Shown: piece by piece, positions 50,385-59,009 of the stretch
How positions within the stretch are numbered: position 1 is the first letter of the stretch
Layout of the letters: every line of letters begins with the position of its first letter
Source: Paenibacillus sp. FSL H3-0469
GTDB lineage: Bacteria > Bacillota > Bacilli > Paenibacillales > Paenibacillaceae
Assembly: GCF_038051945.1 (NCBI RefSeq)
Contig: NZ_CP150302.1
Coordinates: forward strand, 62,001-126,000
Direction: 5' to 3'
DNA length: 64,000 nt
Position numbers and translations under genes: made by a program
The notes under the pieces: generated by a model
What the model was told of the DNA's origin: nothing
The model's input: the letters and a program-made list of their open reading frames with translations, nothing else
The model's database searches: none

Positions 50385-52742
50385 TTGGATAAACATGATC
50401 ACGAGTGGCAAAAGGAGCAGGAGCGGGTAAACGGCATCACCAAGCTGCTGTCTGCCCATATCCGGCTGCTGTCAGAGGAGCTGGGACTCCACCGCACGGA
50501 TGTCGTGGATATGCGCAAAGACTTCTGGGAAGAGGTCACAGTGAACTTCAGCAGCCCCGACGACCTGGGGGAGACTTCAACCAGTCTGCGGCAGCAGGCA
50601 CAGATTCTGAACGAACGCGAACGCCATCATCTGCAATCCAGCAAGGCGCTTAAAAAATATAAAAAGCTGGTAGTATCGCCCTATTTTGGCCGGATTGATT
50701 TCTCGGAGGCGGGGGATGCTGCGGCTGATACCATCTATCTGGGCATCGGTTCGCTGATGGAGGATAACGGGACCTTCCTGATCTACGATTGGCGCGCGCC
50801 TATCTCCAGCTTGTATTATGACGGGGCGCCGGGACCTGCATCTTATGAGACACCTGGAGGACAGATTACAGGCACCATGGAGCTGAAGCGCCAATTCGTG
50901 ATTGATAACGGTGAGATTGAAGTCATGTTCGACACGGGCGTCACCATCGGCGATGAACTGCTTCAGCAGGTACTGAGCCATAGTGCCGATGACCGGATGA
51001 AGTCGATCGTAGCCACCATCCAGAAGGAGCAGAATGCGGTCATCCGTAATGACCGAAGCCGGATGCTGGTTGTGCAGGGAGCCGCCGGGAGCGGCAAGAC
51101 ATCAGCAGCGCTACAGCGGGTAGCCTATCTGCTCTACAAGTACCGCGAGGTGCTTCAGGCAGATCAGATGCTGCTCTTCTCGCCGAACCCCCTGTTCAAC
51201 AGCTATGTATCCACTGTGCTGCCTGAGCTGGGGGAAGAGAATATGCAGCAGACCACCTTCCAGATGTACCTGGAGCACCGGCTGGGCCAGGAATTTCAGC
51301 TGGAGGATGTGTTCAGCCAGACGGAGAGTCTGCTGAATGCCCCGGACGGGGAGGAAGCCTATATCCGCCGGGAAGGCATTGCTTATAAATCATCAGTAGC
51401 CTTCCTTAGCGCCATCCGGCAATATGTGAATCTGCTGGAGCATGAAGGCATGCTGTTCAAGCCATTGATGTTCCAGGGGAAGGCCGTTGCCTCTAAGGAA
51501 GAGATGGAGCGCCAGTTCTACAGCTATGACCCGGGCATCAAGCTGGCGAACCGGATTGAACTGATGACGGGCTGGCTGCTCAAAAAAATTGCGGCCTTCG
51601 GCGCAGAAGAGCGGAGTGCGGCATGGGTAGACGAGCAGATTGAGCTGATGGACAACAGCGATTATCAGCGGGCCTATAACCAGATGCGCCGCAAGGGCGG
51701 AGGGCATAATGACAGCTTCGATGATTATGATGCGGAGCGAATCCTGCTGGCCCGCTACGTAGTCAGCCAGCGTCTCAAGCCGCTGCGCGGCTGGACCAAG
51801 CGCGGGCGCTTCGTGGATGTGAAGGCGCTGTACAGCCGTTTATTCGAGGGCCGTGAGCTGATAGAACGCCTGGATACCCGCCAGCCGCTGCCTGAAGCGT
51901 GGGATGAGATCTGCGCGCAGACGCTTACTGCAATCAGGGGCAATGAGCTGGCCTATGAAGATGCGACACCGTTCCTGTACTTGAAGGAGCTTAGCCAGGG
52001 CTTCCGGACGAACACGCTGATCCGTCATGTCATTGTCGATGAGGTGCAGGATTACTCGCCGTTCCAGCTGGAATTCATGCGCCGCCTGTTTCCCCGGGCC
52101 AAAATGACCGTGCTGGGCGACCTGAATCAGGCGATCTATGCCCAAGGCGAGGTGCTGGGAGATCTGGCCGGGCTGGTGAGCATCTACGGCGAAGAGAACA
52201 CCGAGGTGATCTCTTTGACCCGCAGCTACCGGTCTACGTATGAGATTGTTGAATTCACACGGGCGATGATTCCCGGCGGCGAGAAGATAGTACCCTTTAA
52301 CCGGCGGGGGGAGGAGCCGCTTCTGACGCTGGTGGACAGTGAAGACGATCTGCTCTCCTCTGTGGAGCAGGATGTGCTTAAGCTTCATGCGGAGGGTTAT
52401 CATTATGTGGCTGTGATCTGCAAGACCGCAGAAGAGAGCGCACAGGTGCACGGTGAACTGGAGAAACGGCTGCCGGTGCGGCTGGTCACGAAGGAAACGC
52501 CTAATTTTCAAAAAGGGACGCTGGTGCTTCCAGCCTACCTCGCCAAGGGCGTCGAGTTCGATGCTGTAATCATCTATGACGGTTCCGCTGAGAAATACGG
52601 GCGTGAACATGAACGTAAGCTGTTCTATACCGCCTGTACCCGGGCGATGCATCTGCTTCATATCTACAGTCTGGGACAGCCAAGCCCGTTCATGCCTGCT
52701 GCTGTGCGTGAAACGGTAACGGCTGGTACGCAAGAGAAGTGA
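50385..52742 (+). CDS. helD: HelD-type RNA polymerase-recycling ATPase
   Basis: 785-residue UvrD-like superfamily 1 ATPase. It begins with an N-terminal coiled arm (about 1-100) that in HelD enters the RNA polymerase channel. Walker A is VQGAAGSGKTSAAL (about 230-243) and Walker B-like VIVDEVQDYSPFQ (about 548). Motif GDLNQAIY and the C-terminal VEFDAVII and FYTACTRA follow. HelD removes RNA polymerase from DNA after termination. TTG start at 50385 has AAAGGGGA 9 bases upstream. A terminator follows. Confidence 0.9.
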   Translation: MDKHDHEWQKEQERVNGITKLLSAHIRLLSEELGLHRTDVVDMRKDFWEEVTVNFSSPDDLGETSTSLRQQAQILNERERHHLQSSKALKKYKKLVVSPYFGRIDFSEAGDAAADTIYLGIGSLMEDNGTFLIYDWRAPISSLYYDGAPGPASYETPGGQITGTMELKRQFVIDNGEIEVMFDTGVTIGDELLQQVLSHSADDRMKSIVATIQKEQNAVIRNDRSRMLVVQGAAGSGKTSAALQRVAYLLYKYREVLQADQMLLFSPNPLFNSYVSTVLPELGEENMQQTTFQMYLEHRLGQEFQLEDVFSQTESLLNAPDGEEAYIRREGIAYKSSVAFLSAIRQYVNLLEHEGMLFKPLMFQGKAVASKEEMERQFYSYDPGIKLANRIELMTGWLLKKIAAFGAEERSAAWVDEQIELMDNSDYQRAYNQMRRKGGGHNDSFDDYDAERILLARYVVSQRLKPLRGWTKRGRFVDVKALYSRLFEGRELIERLDTRQPLPEAWDEICAQTLTAIRGNELAYEDATPFLYLKELSQGFRTNTLIRHVIVDEVQDYSPFQLEFMRRLFPRAKMTVLGDLNQAIYAQGEVLGDLAGLVSIYGEENTEVISLTRSYRSTYEIVEFTRAMIPGGEKIVPFNRRGEEPLLTLVDSEDDLLSSVEQDVLKLHAEGYHYVAVICKTAEESAQVHGELEKRLPVRLVTKETPNFQKGTLVLPAYLAKGVEFDAVIIYDGSAEKYGREHERKLFYTACTRAMHLLHIYSLGQPSPFMPAAVRETVTAGTQEK

Positions 52743-52750
52743 GCAAATAT

Positions 52751-52784
52751 AAAACCGCCTGCGCGTGTGACGCGAGGCGGTTTT
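52751..52784 (+). terminator. Terminator after helD
   Basis: AAAACCGCCT at 52751-52760 pairs with AGGCGGTTTT at 52775-52784 around a GC-rich loop. Confidence 0.85.
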
Positions 52785-52842
52785 GTTCTTATATTAGGAG
52801 ACTATAGCTTCCTGCTGCTGTGTAGAAGGTGTGTGTTGGACC

Positions 52843-53034
52843 AAATGTATGTCAAAAACAACATACATTGTGCTCGCAAGCAGGCGCACGGCCTGGATGT
52901 ATGCCAAAAACAGCATACATTGTGCTCACAAGCAGGCGCACGGCCTGGATGTATGCCAAAAACAGCATACGTTTGCTGGCGTGCAGGCGTGTGGCCTGGA
53001 TGTATGCCAAAAACAGCATACATTGTGTTCGCGC
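52843..53034. repeat. Tandem 52-bp hairpin repeat, about 3.6 copies
   Basis: Units start at about 52848, 52900, 52952 and 53003 (spacing 52, 52, 51). Each holds a short inverted repeat around a constant CAAAAACA loop. Copy 1 has TATGT...ACATA, copies 2-4 TATGC...GCATA, so one base pair changed on both sides. The spacer reads about TTGTGCTCGCAAGCAGGCGC and varies more. Frames that run through it are not multiples of the unit and are taken as spurious. This fills most of the 52743-53091 gap. Confidence 0.85.
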
Positions 53035-53091
53035 GAAGGTAATCTTATTTTTCCGTTAGGGTGGTTTTCTCCATTTCACGTTAGCGTAAAG

Positions 53092-54288
53092 CTATCCCTC
53101 TAAGGCAGCTTTGCGCTTACTGTTCTGCCGGGTCATGAGTACCAGAAGATAGATAACGAGCAGCAGCACAGGTGCCAATATCGAGTACCGGTACATCACG
53201 GCATAGCTGGTGAACATGGCGACAGCGCCAAGCAGCATGGAGCCGATGGCGACACCGAGATCCAGGGAGTTCAGGAACATTCCGTTGGCTAATCCGCGCT
53301 GGCGCGGTTCGACAGACTGGATCATCCACGTCTGGAGCGCAGGCTGCATGGAGCCAAAGCCGAAGCCGTAGCATAGGGCGGCCGGGAACAAGCCCGCTGT
53401 TGTGGAGGCGAAGGATAGCAGCAAAAGCCCTGTGGCGATGAACAGGCTTCCCGGGATGAGCAGGGCAGGCGCACCATAGCGGTCGTAGATTCTGCCGGAG
53501 AGCGGCCGGATCACGACAATGGCTAAGGCATTGAACAGGAAGAAGTAAGCGATATGCTGGAGGTGCTTCTCTTGCCCGTAGAGCGCCAGGAAGCCGAGCA
53601 GCCCGCCGTAAGAGATGGATAAGAGAAAGTTAAGCAGGCAGGGAAGCAGCAGCCTGCGGTAAGGATTGCTTCCGGCAGCTGCTGCCGGAACTGCGGACGG
53701 CTCCAAATGACCGCCAGGCAGTGACTTCGCCAGGCGGAAGCCCATCGGCAGGATCAGAGCAAGCGCGACAGCCGTCCCCAGCAGCAGGGACCCGAAGCCT
53801 GGTCCTTGCAGCAGGCTGAGTCCGATTAGCGGGCCAGCCGACATGGCGAGGCTGGTGGATAATCCGAAATAGCCCATGCCCTCGCCCATGCGGCGGATGG
53901 GAATGACATCGGAGGCCATGGTCGGGAACGCCGTGCTGGCCATACCGAAGCCTATGCCGAACAGGATGCGGAACAGCAGCAGGGTGAGGATGCTGCCTGC
54001 GAAATAATAGCCCGCCACCGCAGAGAGGGCAATGGCAAGGCCGAGGAAGATCAGCAGGTTGCGCCCGCCTTTCTCCATGGCTTTGGCGGAGATGAGGCGG
54101 GAGGCAATCGCACTGAGGGCGAACAGGCTGGTCACAAGACTGACCTGCACGGGTGAAGCATGCAAAGCACTTTCCGCATAAGCAGGAAGGGTAGATAAGG
54201 TCATCTGCAGTCCTATGAACAGCAGAAGGTTGCAAAGGGTCAGTGTAATGAAGGATGTGGTCCATAGACGTTCAGAGGTTTGATTCAA
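53092..54288 (-). CDS. MFS transporter
   Basis: 398-residue, 12-segment major facilitator with SLVTSLFALSAIASRLISAKAMEKGGRN near residue 50, the GIGFGMASTAFPTMASD area and RPLSGRIYDRYG, a motif-A-like loop in the second half. It is likely a drug or metabolite exporter. A MarR regulator gene starts the same transcript and lies 12 bases upstream. Substrate unknown. Confidence 0.88.
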   Translation of the reverse strand: MNQTSERLWTTSFITLTLCNLLLFIGLQMTLSTLPAYAESALHASPVQVSLVTSLFALSAIASRLISAKAMEKGGRNLLIFLGLAIALSAVAGYYFAGSILTLLLFRILFGIGFGMASTAFPTMASDVIPIRRMGEGMGYFGLSTSLAMSAGPLIGLSLLQGPGFGSLLLGTAVALALILPMGFRLAKSLPGGHLEPSAVPAAAAGSNPYRRLLLPCLLNFLLSISYGGLLGFLALYGQEKHLQHIAYFFLFNALAIVVIRPLSGRIYDRYGAPALLIPGSLFIATGLLLLSFASTTAGLFPAALCYGFGFGSMQPALQTWMIQSVEPRQRGLANGMFLNSLDLGVAIGSMLLGAVAMFTSYAVMYRYSILAPVLLLVIYLLVLMTRQNSKRKAALEG

Positions 54289-54300
54289 GTGGGTTGACTC

Positions 54301-54744
54301 CTATTCCTGATGTATATTTCCGGTGTTGTGATAGATCTGCTCTAGCATATTGCGGAGATCTTCAAGCTGCTGCGGCTGCAAACCGGCTACAGCCATATCT
54401 ATAGTCTGCTGCTCCAGAGCTATAGTGTTCTCAATTAACGCCCTTCCCTCTCCTGTGGCATAGAGCTGGAACGCCCTGCGGTCCTCCGGGTTGGCCGTTT
54501 TGGTAATGAAGCCTTTCTTAATCAGAAGCTCCACGATCCGGGCGGTGGTGGGCTGGTCTTTGGCGGAGGCAACGGCCACCTCCTTCTGGTTGACTCCGCT
54601 GCGGTCACAGATCATCAGCAGGGTGGACCATTGCTCGGGTGTAATGTCATACGGCTTCAACGCCCGGGCGAAGCTCACTGAGATTCTCCGGTGGGTCGAG
54701 CCCAGCAGGAAGCCGAGGAATTGCTGGGGAGAGGACAGGGTCAT
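54301..54744 (-). CDS. MarR family transcriptional regulator
   Basis: 147-residue winged-helix regulator: QWSTLLMICDRSGVNQKEVAVASAKDQPTTARIVELLIKKGFI is split over the HTH and wing, then NPEDRRAFQLYATGEG, the wing tip. AAAGGAG lies 9 bases upstream of the ATG. A perfect ACTTGTT/AACAAGT inverted repeat covers its promoter -10 (54768-54783), so it most likely represses itself and the adjacent exporter. Confidence 0.92.
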   Translation of the reverse strand: MTLSSPQQFLGFLLGSTHRRISVSFARALKPYDITPEQWSTLLMICDRSGVNQKEVAVASAKDQPTTARIVELLIKKGFITKTANPEDRRAFQLYATGEGRALIENTIALEQQTIDMAVAGLQPQQLEDLRNMLEQIYHNTGNIHQE

Positions 54745-54767
54745 AAATGAATTGCTCCTTTATAATT

Positions 54768-54809
54768 ACTTGTTGTAACAAGTATAAGCATAACAAGTAA
54801 ATGAGTCAA
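54768..54809 (-). promoter_or_regulatory. Promoter and MarR operator
   Basis: Read on the minus strand, TTGACT (54809-54804), 17-base spacer, TATACT (54786-54781). The palindrome ACTTGTT-GT-AACAAGT at 54768-54783 overlaps the -10, and a half site AACAAGT lies in the spacer at 54792-54798. Confidence 0.78.
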
Positions 54810-54843
54810 GGAAAAATGGTAATCCGTCCCACCTAACAACACC

Positions 54844-54881
54844 AAAAAAGCCCCGCTCCGCAGAATGCGGAAGGGGGGCTT
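54844..54881 (-). terminator. Terminator after the transaldolase gene
   Basis: AAGCCCC at 54849-54855 pairs with GGGGCTT at 54875-54881, with a second CCGCA/TGCGG stem inside; a T-run follows on the minus strand. Confidence 0.8.
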
Positions 54882-54898
54882 GAAGATTTGCTTTGTTT

Positions 54899-55546
54899 TT
54901 AAACCTGTGGAACCTTCTCCCAGTCCTTCAGGAAGCGTTCGATACCATTGTCGGTCAGCGGGTGCTTCCAGAGCGATGGCAGGAGTGATCCCGGGATGGT
55001 AGCGATGTGAGCACCGGCAATGGCTGCTTGCTCCACATGGGCAATGTTGCGGATACTGGCGGCGATGATCTCGGATTTCAGGTCGTAGTTGGTCAGAATC
55101 GTCTTCAGATCCTTGATCAGCTTCATGCCGTCTACACCGATATCATCCAGACGTCCGACGAACGGACTGATATAAGTTGCTCCTGCCTTGGCGGCCATGA
55201 GGCCTTGAGCAGCGGAGAATACGAGCGTTACGTTGGTTTTGATGCCTTTTTTGGTCAGTTCATAACAAGCTTCCAGACCATCTTCAGTCATAGGGAGCTT
55301 GATGACCACGTTCGGAGCCCATTCAGCGATCTCGTAAGCTTCCTTAAGCATCTCTTCAGCCGTAAGACCGATAACCTCAGCGCTTACAGGACCAGGGACA
55401 ATAGCTACGATCTCTTTGATTACGTCCTTAAACAATCTGCCTTCCTTGGCGATCAGCGACGGGTTCGTCGTTACGCCATCCACTAATCCGAGGCGGGTAA
55501 TACGTTTGATTTCCTCAATATTTCCGGTATCCAAGAAAAATTTCAT
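54899..55546 (-). CDS. tal: Transaldolase-like enzyme (TalC/Fsa subfamily)
   Basis: Transfers a dihydroxyacetone unit between sugar phosphates in the pentose phosphate pathway, or acts as fructose 6-phosphate aldolase. The 215-residue barrel starts [15 protein letters not shown] and has [15 protein letters not shown], the Schiff-base Lys in VVIKLPMT, and [14 protein letters not shown] at 55546 has GGGAGG 9 bases upstream; a longer frame to 55615 is not favoured. Family members are hard to split into transaldolase or aldolase by sequence alone. Confidence 0.9.
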   Translation of the reverse strand: MKFFLDTGNIEEIKRITRLGLVDGVTTNPSLIAKEGRLFKDVIKEIVAIVPGPVSAEVIGLTAEEMLKEAYEIAEWAPNVVIKLPMTEDGLEACYELTKKGIKTNVTLVFSAAQGLMAAKAGATYISPFVGRLDDIGVDGMKLIKDLKTILTNYDLKSEIIAASIRNIAHVEQAAIAGAHIATIPGSLLPSLWKHPLTDNGIERFLKDWEKVPQV

Positions 55547-55704
55547 TTCCAGGTATCCTCCCTTGATTTCGTATGGATTTGACAAAACAGCAGGCTCCAC
55601 TTCATTATGAGACATGCCACGTGAAGTTTCAACTGTTAATTTGAATCTTTCAAAATAACTTTATGGAATCGGCGCAAAAAAATGTTTTTACACGGGTAGG
55701 ACCA

Positions 55705-55733
55705 TTCACGGACACTTCTGTCCATGATACTAT
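55705..55733 (+). promoter_or_regulatory. Promoter candidate with internal palindrome
   Basis: TTCACG at 55705-55710, 17-base spacer, TACTAT at 55728-55733. The spacer holds GGACA-CTTC-TGTCC. It lies inside the longer open frame and supports the later start at 55777. Confidence 0.45.
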
Positions 55734-55776
55734 AGAAACGGTATTGTTCATTACAGGCGATGGGCTGGTGACAGGA

Positions 55777-56244
55777 ATGTATACTTTAATTGCGGGAGTG
55801 GTGCTGTTTCTGCTGGTCACAGCCGGAATTATTGCTTACCAGAACAGCAGAATCCTTGCGGAGCAAGAGTCGGATGCTTCCAGAGCGCATACCGGCAATC
55901 TGATGTACTCGGTATATAATCAGAGATTCTCTGCGGGTGAGGAGCTGCCGGAGGCGGTGCCGCTGTTTCAATTCACGGTGGTTGAGCCCGGGGAAGAAGA
56001 CCTGCCGGACTCAGAAGCGGGAACAACCCGTGCTTTGTGCAGAGTTGCCGCCGGAACGGGCGAGCTCGTGTTATCGGATGCGCAGAATTATATGCTGGGC
56101 ATTCTCCGCCAGGCCGCAGTGCAGGGAGGCCGGCTTACGCATGTTTCTTTTTCAGGGAAGGCTGCCCGCAGGGGCGAGAAGGAACTGATTCAGGCGCTGG
56201 AGACTGCGGCGAAGGAGGAGACCCGCTATGCAGATCAACGTTAA
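55777..56244 (+). CDS. Membrane-anchored protein, unknown function
   Basis: 155 residues, not recognised. One N-terminal hydrophobic segment (about 1-20, TLIAGVVLFLLVTAGIIAY) precedes an acidic soluble region with VPLFQFTVVEPGEEDLP. The start is uncertain: frames open back to 55663, but an apparent promoter lies between, so ATG at 55777 is used. The last 17 bases overlap the macrodomain gene, which suggests translational coupling and a shared task. Confidence 0.5.
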   Translation: MYTLIAGVVLFLLVTAGIIAYQNSRILAEQESDASRAHTGNLMYSVYNQRFSAGEELPEAVPLFQFTVVEPGEEDLPDSEAGTTRALCRVAAGTGELVLSDAQNYMLGILRQAAVQGGRLTHVSFSGKAARRGEKELIQALETAAKEETRYADQR

Positions 56245-56782
56245 GGATGTAATCCTGTCGGTTCATGAAGGCGATATCACCTCCTGGCAGGGCGAGATGA
56301 TCGTCAATGCCTCGAATTCCGGTCTGTATGGAGGCGGAGGAGTGGACGGGGCTATACACCGGGCCGGAGGCCCGGGAATTGCGGAGGAATGCGCGGGAAT
56401 CCGTCAGAAGCAGGGCGGCATTCTTCCCGGCGAAGCTGCGCTCACCGGTGCGGGGCGGCTTCCTTTTCGCGGAGTGATACATACGGTGGGTCCGATCTGG
56501 AAGGGCGGTACGGCCGGTGAAGCGGCTGTGTTGGCGAGATGCTATAAGAGCAGCCTTGATCTGGCTTGCACTCATGGGGTGAAGAGTCTCGCTTTTCCGA
56601 ATATCAGCACGGGCATTTACAACTTCCCGAAGGAGCTGGCCTGCAAGACGGCGCTGGAAACTGTAGTAGGGTATGTCCGCGCGAAGAGCCCGGCAGAGCT
56701 CCCGCTGCGGCAGATCGATTTCGTCTGCTTCGAGCATGAGAATGCCGGGCTGTACGAGGCCATGCTTGGGAACTATAGCTGA
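56228..56782 (+). CDS. Macrodomain protein (ADP-ribose-binding)
   Basis: 184-residue macrodomain that should bind ADP-ribose and may remove it or O-acetyl-ADP-ribose. It has the family motifs EGDITSWQGEMIVNASNSGL, GGGGVDGAIHRAGG (near 37-50), GRLPFRGVIHTVGPIW and FPNISTGIYNFP. The Asn and Gly-rich loops are intact, so activity is likely. It overlaps the upstream membrane protein gene by 17 bases. It resembles YmdB-type proteins. Confidence 0.88.
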   Translation: MQINVKDVILSVHEGDITSWQGEMIVNASNSGLYGGGGVDGAIHRAGGPGIAEECAGIRQKQGGILPGEAALTGAGRLPFRGVIHTVGPIWKGGTAGEAAVLARCYKSSLDLACTHGVKSLAFPNISTGIYNFPKELACKTALETVVGYVRAKSPAELPLRQIDFVCFEHENAGLYEAMLGNYS

Positions 56783-56824
56783 ACAGCGGCTGGAGCGGCT
56801 AGAGAAGAGATGAAGGCCCGGAAG

Positions 56825-57022
56825 TTAGGCGTGATATTTGCCCGCAGGTGCGTTCAGCACCCATTCCAGCATTAGAATCAGATCTTCCAGCCTGGTCAGC
56901 TGGGCGTCAAGTGCTGCCCGCTGAGGGTCGCCGGGAGGCAGCGGGGCCAGCCGTGATTCCAGGGATCTGCGCTGGAGCGTCATTTCGTTGATTTTGGATT
57001 GGATTTGGTTCTCGGTTCTCAT
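56825..57022 (-). CDS. Small helical protein, unknown function
   Basis: 65 residues: MRTENQIQSKINEMTLQRRS then LTRLEDLILMLEWVLN. The heptad spacing of L and I suggests a coiled coil. No known family was recognised. ATG at 57022 has AGGAGG 10 bases upstream, so the longer frame to 57100 is dropped. It lies between the macrodomain and rpiA genes on the opposite strand. Confidence 0.6.
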   Translation of the reverse strand: MRTENQIQSKINEMTLQRRSLESRLAPLPPGDPQRAALDAQLTRLEDLILMLEWVLNAPAGKYHA

Positions 57023-57141
57023 GCGGATGCCTCCTGATGGATAATTAGTGTCAGGCTGATGGGTTAGGATAAGAATTCCTTGTGGACAGGCACAGCCCAT
57101 TCCACTTCGTTCATTATAACGGATAACATGGAGGGAATAAA

Positions 57142-57828
57142 ATGAGTATCAATGTGAAACAGCTGGCAGCGGAGAAGGCAGTCGAATATGTGCAGGACGG
57201 TATGAAAGTAGGCCTGGGAACAGGCTCTACTGCTTACTGGGCCATCCGCAAGCTGGGTGAGCGGGTGAGCGAAGGCCTGCAAATTACGGCCGTAGCTACC
57301 TCACAGGCGTCTGAGGATCAGGCCCGCGAACTGGGCATTCCGCTGGTAGCGTTCAGTGATGTGGACAGCCTCGACCTGACGATTGACGGGGCGGATGAAC
57401 TCGACGGGGCGCTGCAGCTGATTAAGGGCGGGGGCGGTGCGCTTTTGCGGGAAAAGATTGTCGCCATGGGCAGCGCACGCATGATCGTTGTGGCCGATGA
57501 GAGCAAGGCCGTGACCACGCTCGGGAAGTTCCCGTTGCCGGTGGAGATTGTGCCGTTCGCCTGGGAGTGGACGGTCGCCGCGCTCGCTAAGCTGGGCTGC
57601 AAGACGGAGCTGCGGCGTAGCGGAGAAGACCTGTACAAGACGGATAACGGCAATTATATTGCCGACTGCCGGTTTGAAGCCATTGAATCGGCGGCAGAGC
57701 TGGCGCTTGCCCTCCAGCGTATTCCCGGAGTCGTCGAGCATGGACTCTTCATCGGGATTGCCGATCTGGCGATTATCGGTAAGAGCGACGGCACGATTGA
57801 AATAGTTGAAGGTGGCCAGGATCGCTAA
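57142..57828 (+). CDS. rpiA: Ribose-5-phosphate isomerase A
   Basis: Interconverts ribose 5-phosphate and ribulose 5-phosphate. The 228-residue protein has VGLGTGSTA (near 25-33), TIDGADELD near 80 and KGGGGALLREKIVA near 94, the three signature segments of RpiA. ATG at 57142 has GGAGGG upstream. The VanZ-like gene overlaps its 3' end by 23 bases. It links to rpe and transaldolase elsewhere in the window. Confidence 0.95.
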   Translation: MSINVKQLAAEKAVEYVQDGMKVGLGTGSTAYWAIRKLGERVSEGLQITAVATSQASEDQARELGIPLVAFSDVDSLDLTIDGADELDGALQLIKGGGGALLREKIVAMGSARMIVVADESKAVTTLGKFPLPVEIVPFAWEWTVAALAKLGCKTELRRSGEDLYKTDNGNYIADCRFEAIESAAELALALQRIPGVVEHGLFIGIADLAIIGKSDGTIEIVEGGQDR

Positions 57829-58300
57829 GCCGAATGCAGGCCGCCGGAAAGGGAAGACTTCAGCCAAGCAGGCGCTTCCGCCCGGACGCCGCTTCCTGGC
57901 CTGGCTGCTCCTGATCGCGTATAGCGGAATGCTGCTGTACTGGATGTTCCTTGGATTCGGACGGACGGTTCAGCTGGACGGACCGCTCCGTTACAATCTT
58001 GAACCGCTGCGGACAGTGCGTTTATACTTTGATATGACGAATGGATTATCGTATGCCAGCAGGCTGGTGAATCTCCTGGGGAATGTGGCAGTATTCGCGC
58101 CTTTTGGCATTCTGCTTCCGCTGGTGGTCACCGGTTACCGCTCTTTTATCCGGCTGACGCTGCTGTCTGCACTGGGCATCATTGTACTGGAGCTGCTTCA
58201 GATGCTGCTGCATGTCGGGAGCCTGGATATCGATGATCTGCTGCTTAACCTGCTCGGGGTGTGGACGGGTTATGCGCTGCTGCGGCTGGTGCGGGGATAG
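57806..58300 (+). CDS. VanZ family membrane protein
   Basis: 164 residues with about four hydrophobic segments and the VanZ features FGRTVQLDGPLRYNLEPLRT, LLGNVAVFAPFGILLPL and ELLQMLLHVGSLDIDDLLLN. The role is unknown; VanZ itself is linked to low-level teicoplanin resistance. The start is uncertain: TTG at 57806 and GTG at 57812 both lie inside the rpiA 3' end. The overlap suggests translational coupling. Confidence 0.8.
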   Translation: MKVARIAKPNAGRRKGKTSAKQALPPGRRFLAWLLLIAYSGMLLYWMFLGFGRTVQLDGPLRYNLEPLRTVRLYFDMTNGLSYASRLVNLLGNVAVFAPFGILLPLVVTGYRSFIRLTLLSALGIIVLELLQMLLHVGSLDIDDLLLNLLGVWTGYALLRLVRG

Positions 58301-58341
58301 CGGGACGTCGGGTCAGGTATACTTTTAGGAGGATGAGACAT

Positions 58342-58782
58342 ATGTTGATTGATTTGAAGCCGCTTGTCGGCACACCGCAGGTGAATGAGCTGCTGGCTTA
58401 TGCGGTTATAGATGACCCGGATGCGCTGATACGCACTTCGGAGGAATATAGTAAGCTTGCGGCCATGCAGCTGTGCGGCTGGGAGGAGGAAGGGCTGCTG
58501 GTCGGACTAACTGGATACGAAGAGACGGAAGACGGCTCGCTCGACATCCGCCATATTGCAGTGCTCCCGGAGAACCGGGGCAAAGGGTATGCGCGCGGCA
58601 TGATTCTTGAGCTGGTCACCTCCCGTCAGCCGCGTTATCTGGTAGCGGAGACAGAGGACGAGATTGCTGCTGACTTTTACCGCAGTCTGGGCTTTATGGT
58701 GTACAGCCTGGGCGAGAACGCTGCCGGAATCGAAATGTTCCGCTGTGTCTATGAGGTGGAAGAGACGGAAGACGAGGAGTAA
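58342..58782 (+). CDS. GNAT family N-acetyltransferase
   Basis: 146-residue acetyl-CoA-dependent transferase fold. The CoA-binding A motif reads IRHIAVLPENRGKGYARGMI (about 71-90), and the B motif follows near FYRSLGFMVYSLGE. The ATG at 58342 has AGGAGG 9 bases upstream; an in-frame ATG at 58333 abuts the site. Substrate unknown. A terminator follows. Confidence 0.85.
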   Translation: MLIDLKPLVGTPQVNELLAYAVIDDPDALIRTSEEYSKLAAMQLCGWEEEGLLVGLTGYEETEDGSLDIRHIAVLPENRGKGYARGMILELVTSRQPRYLVAETEDEIAADFYRSLGFMVYSLGENAAGIEMFRCVYEVEETEDEE

Positions 58783-58832
58783 GCGGGACGGACGGTATCA
58801 GGGTATTCAATAGGTGAAATAGTTAATATTAG

Positions 58833-58866
58833 CCACTCTGCACTATGCGTGCGGGGTGGTTTTTTG
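58833..58866 (+). terminator. Terminator after the GNAT gene
   Basis: CCACTCTGCAC near 58835-58845 pairs with GTGCGGGGTGG near 58850-58860, followed by six T residues. Confidence 0.82.
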
Positions 58867-58925
58867 CGTTCTTGAAGCTGCTTAATCGCCCTGCTGAAGA
58901 ACAATGTGAAATTCATGAAAACCAG

Positions 58926-58987
58926 TTGACTTTTAATGAAAAGGACAATATAGTTTTACTGTGAAACTGTTCTACACGTGAACTATA
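58926..58987 (+). promoter_or_regulatory. Promoter and palindromic region of the MarR/MMPL operon
   Basis: TTGACT at 58926-58931, 17-base spacer, TATAGT at 58949-58954. TATAGTT at 58949-58955 is mirrored by AACTATA at 58981-58987, and AGTTT...AAACT (58952-58968) lies within. Either could be the MarR operator. Confidence 0.6.
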
Positions 58988-59009
58988 AGGACAGAAGGAG
59001 GAACCGGCT

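Noticed and set aside
52843..53034. CRISPR-like array
   Set aside because: Unit is a direct tandem with near-identical spacers, no cas genes and no unique spacers.
52767..53103. Three overlapping plus-strand frames of 76 to 91 codons across the tandem repeat
   Set aside because: They are repeat translations in shifting frames (52-bp unit not divisible by 3), and no start signal is present.
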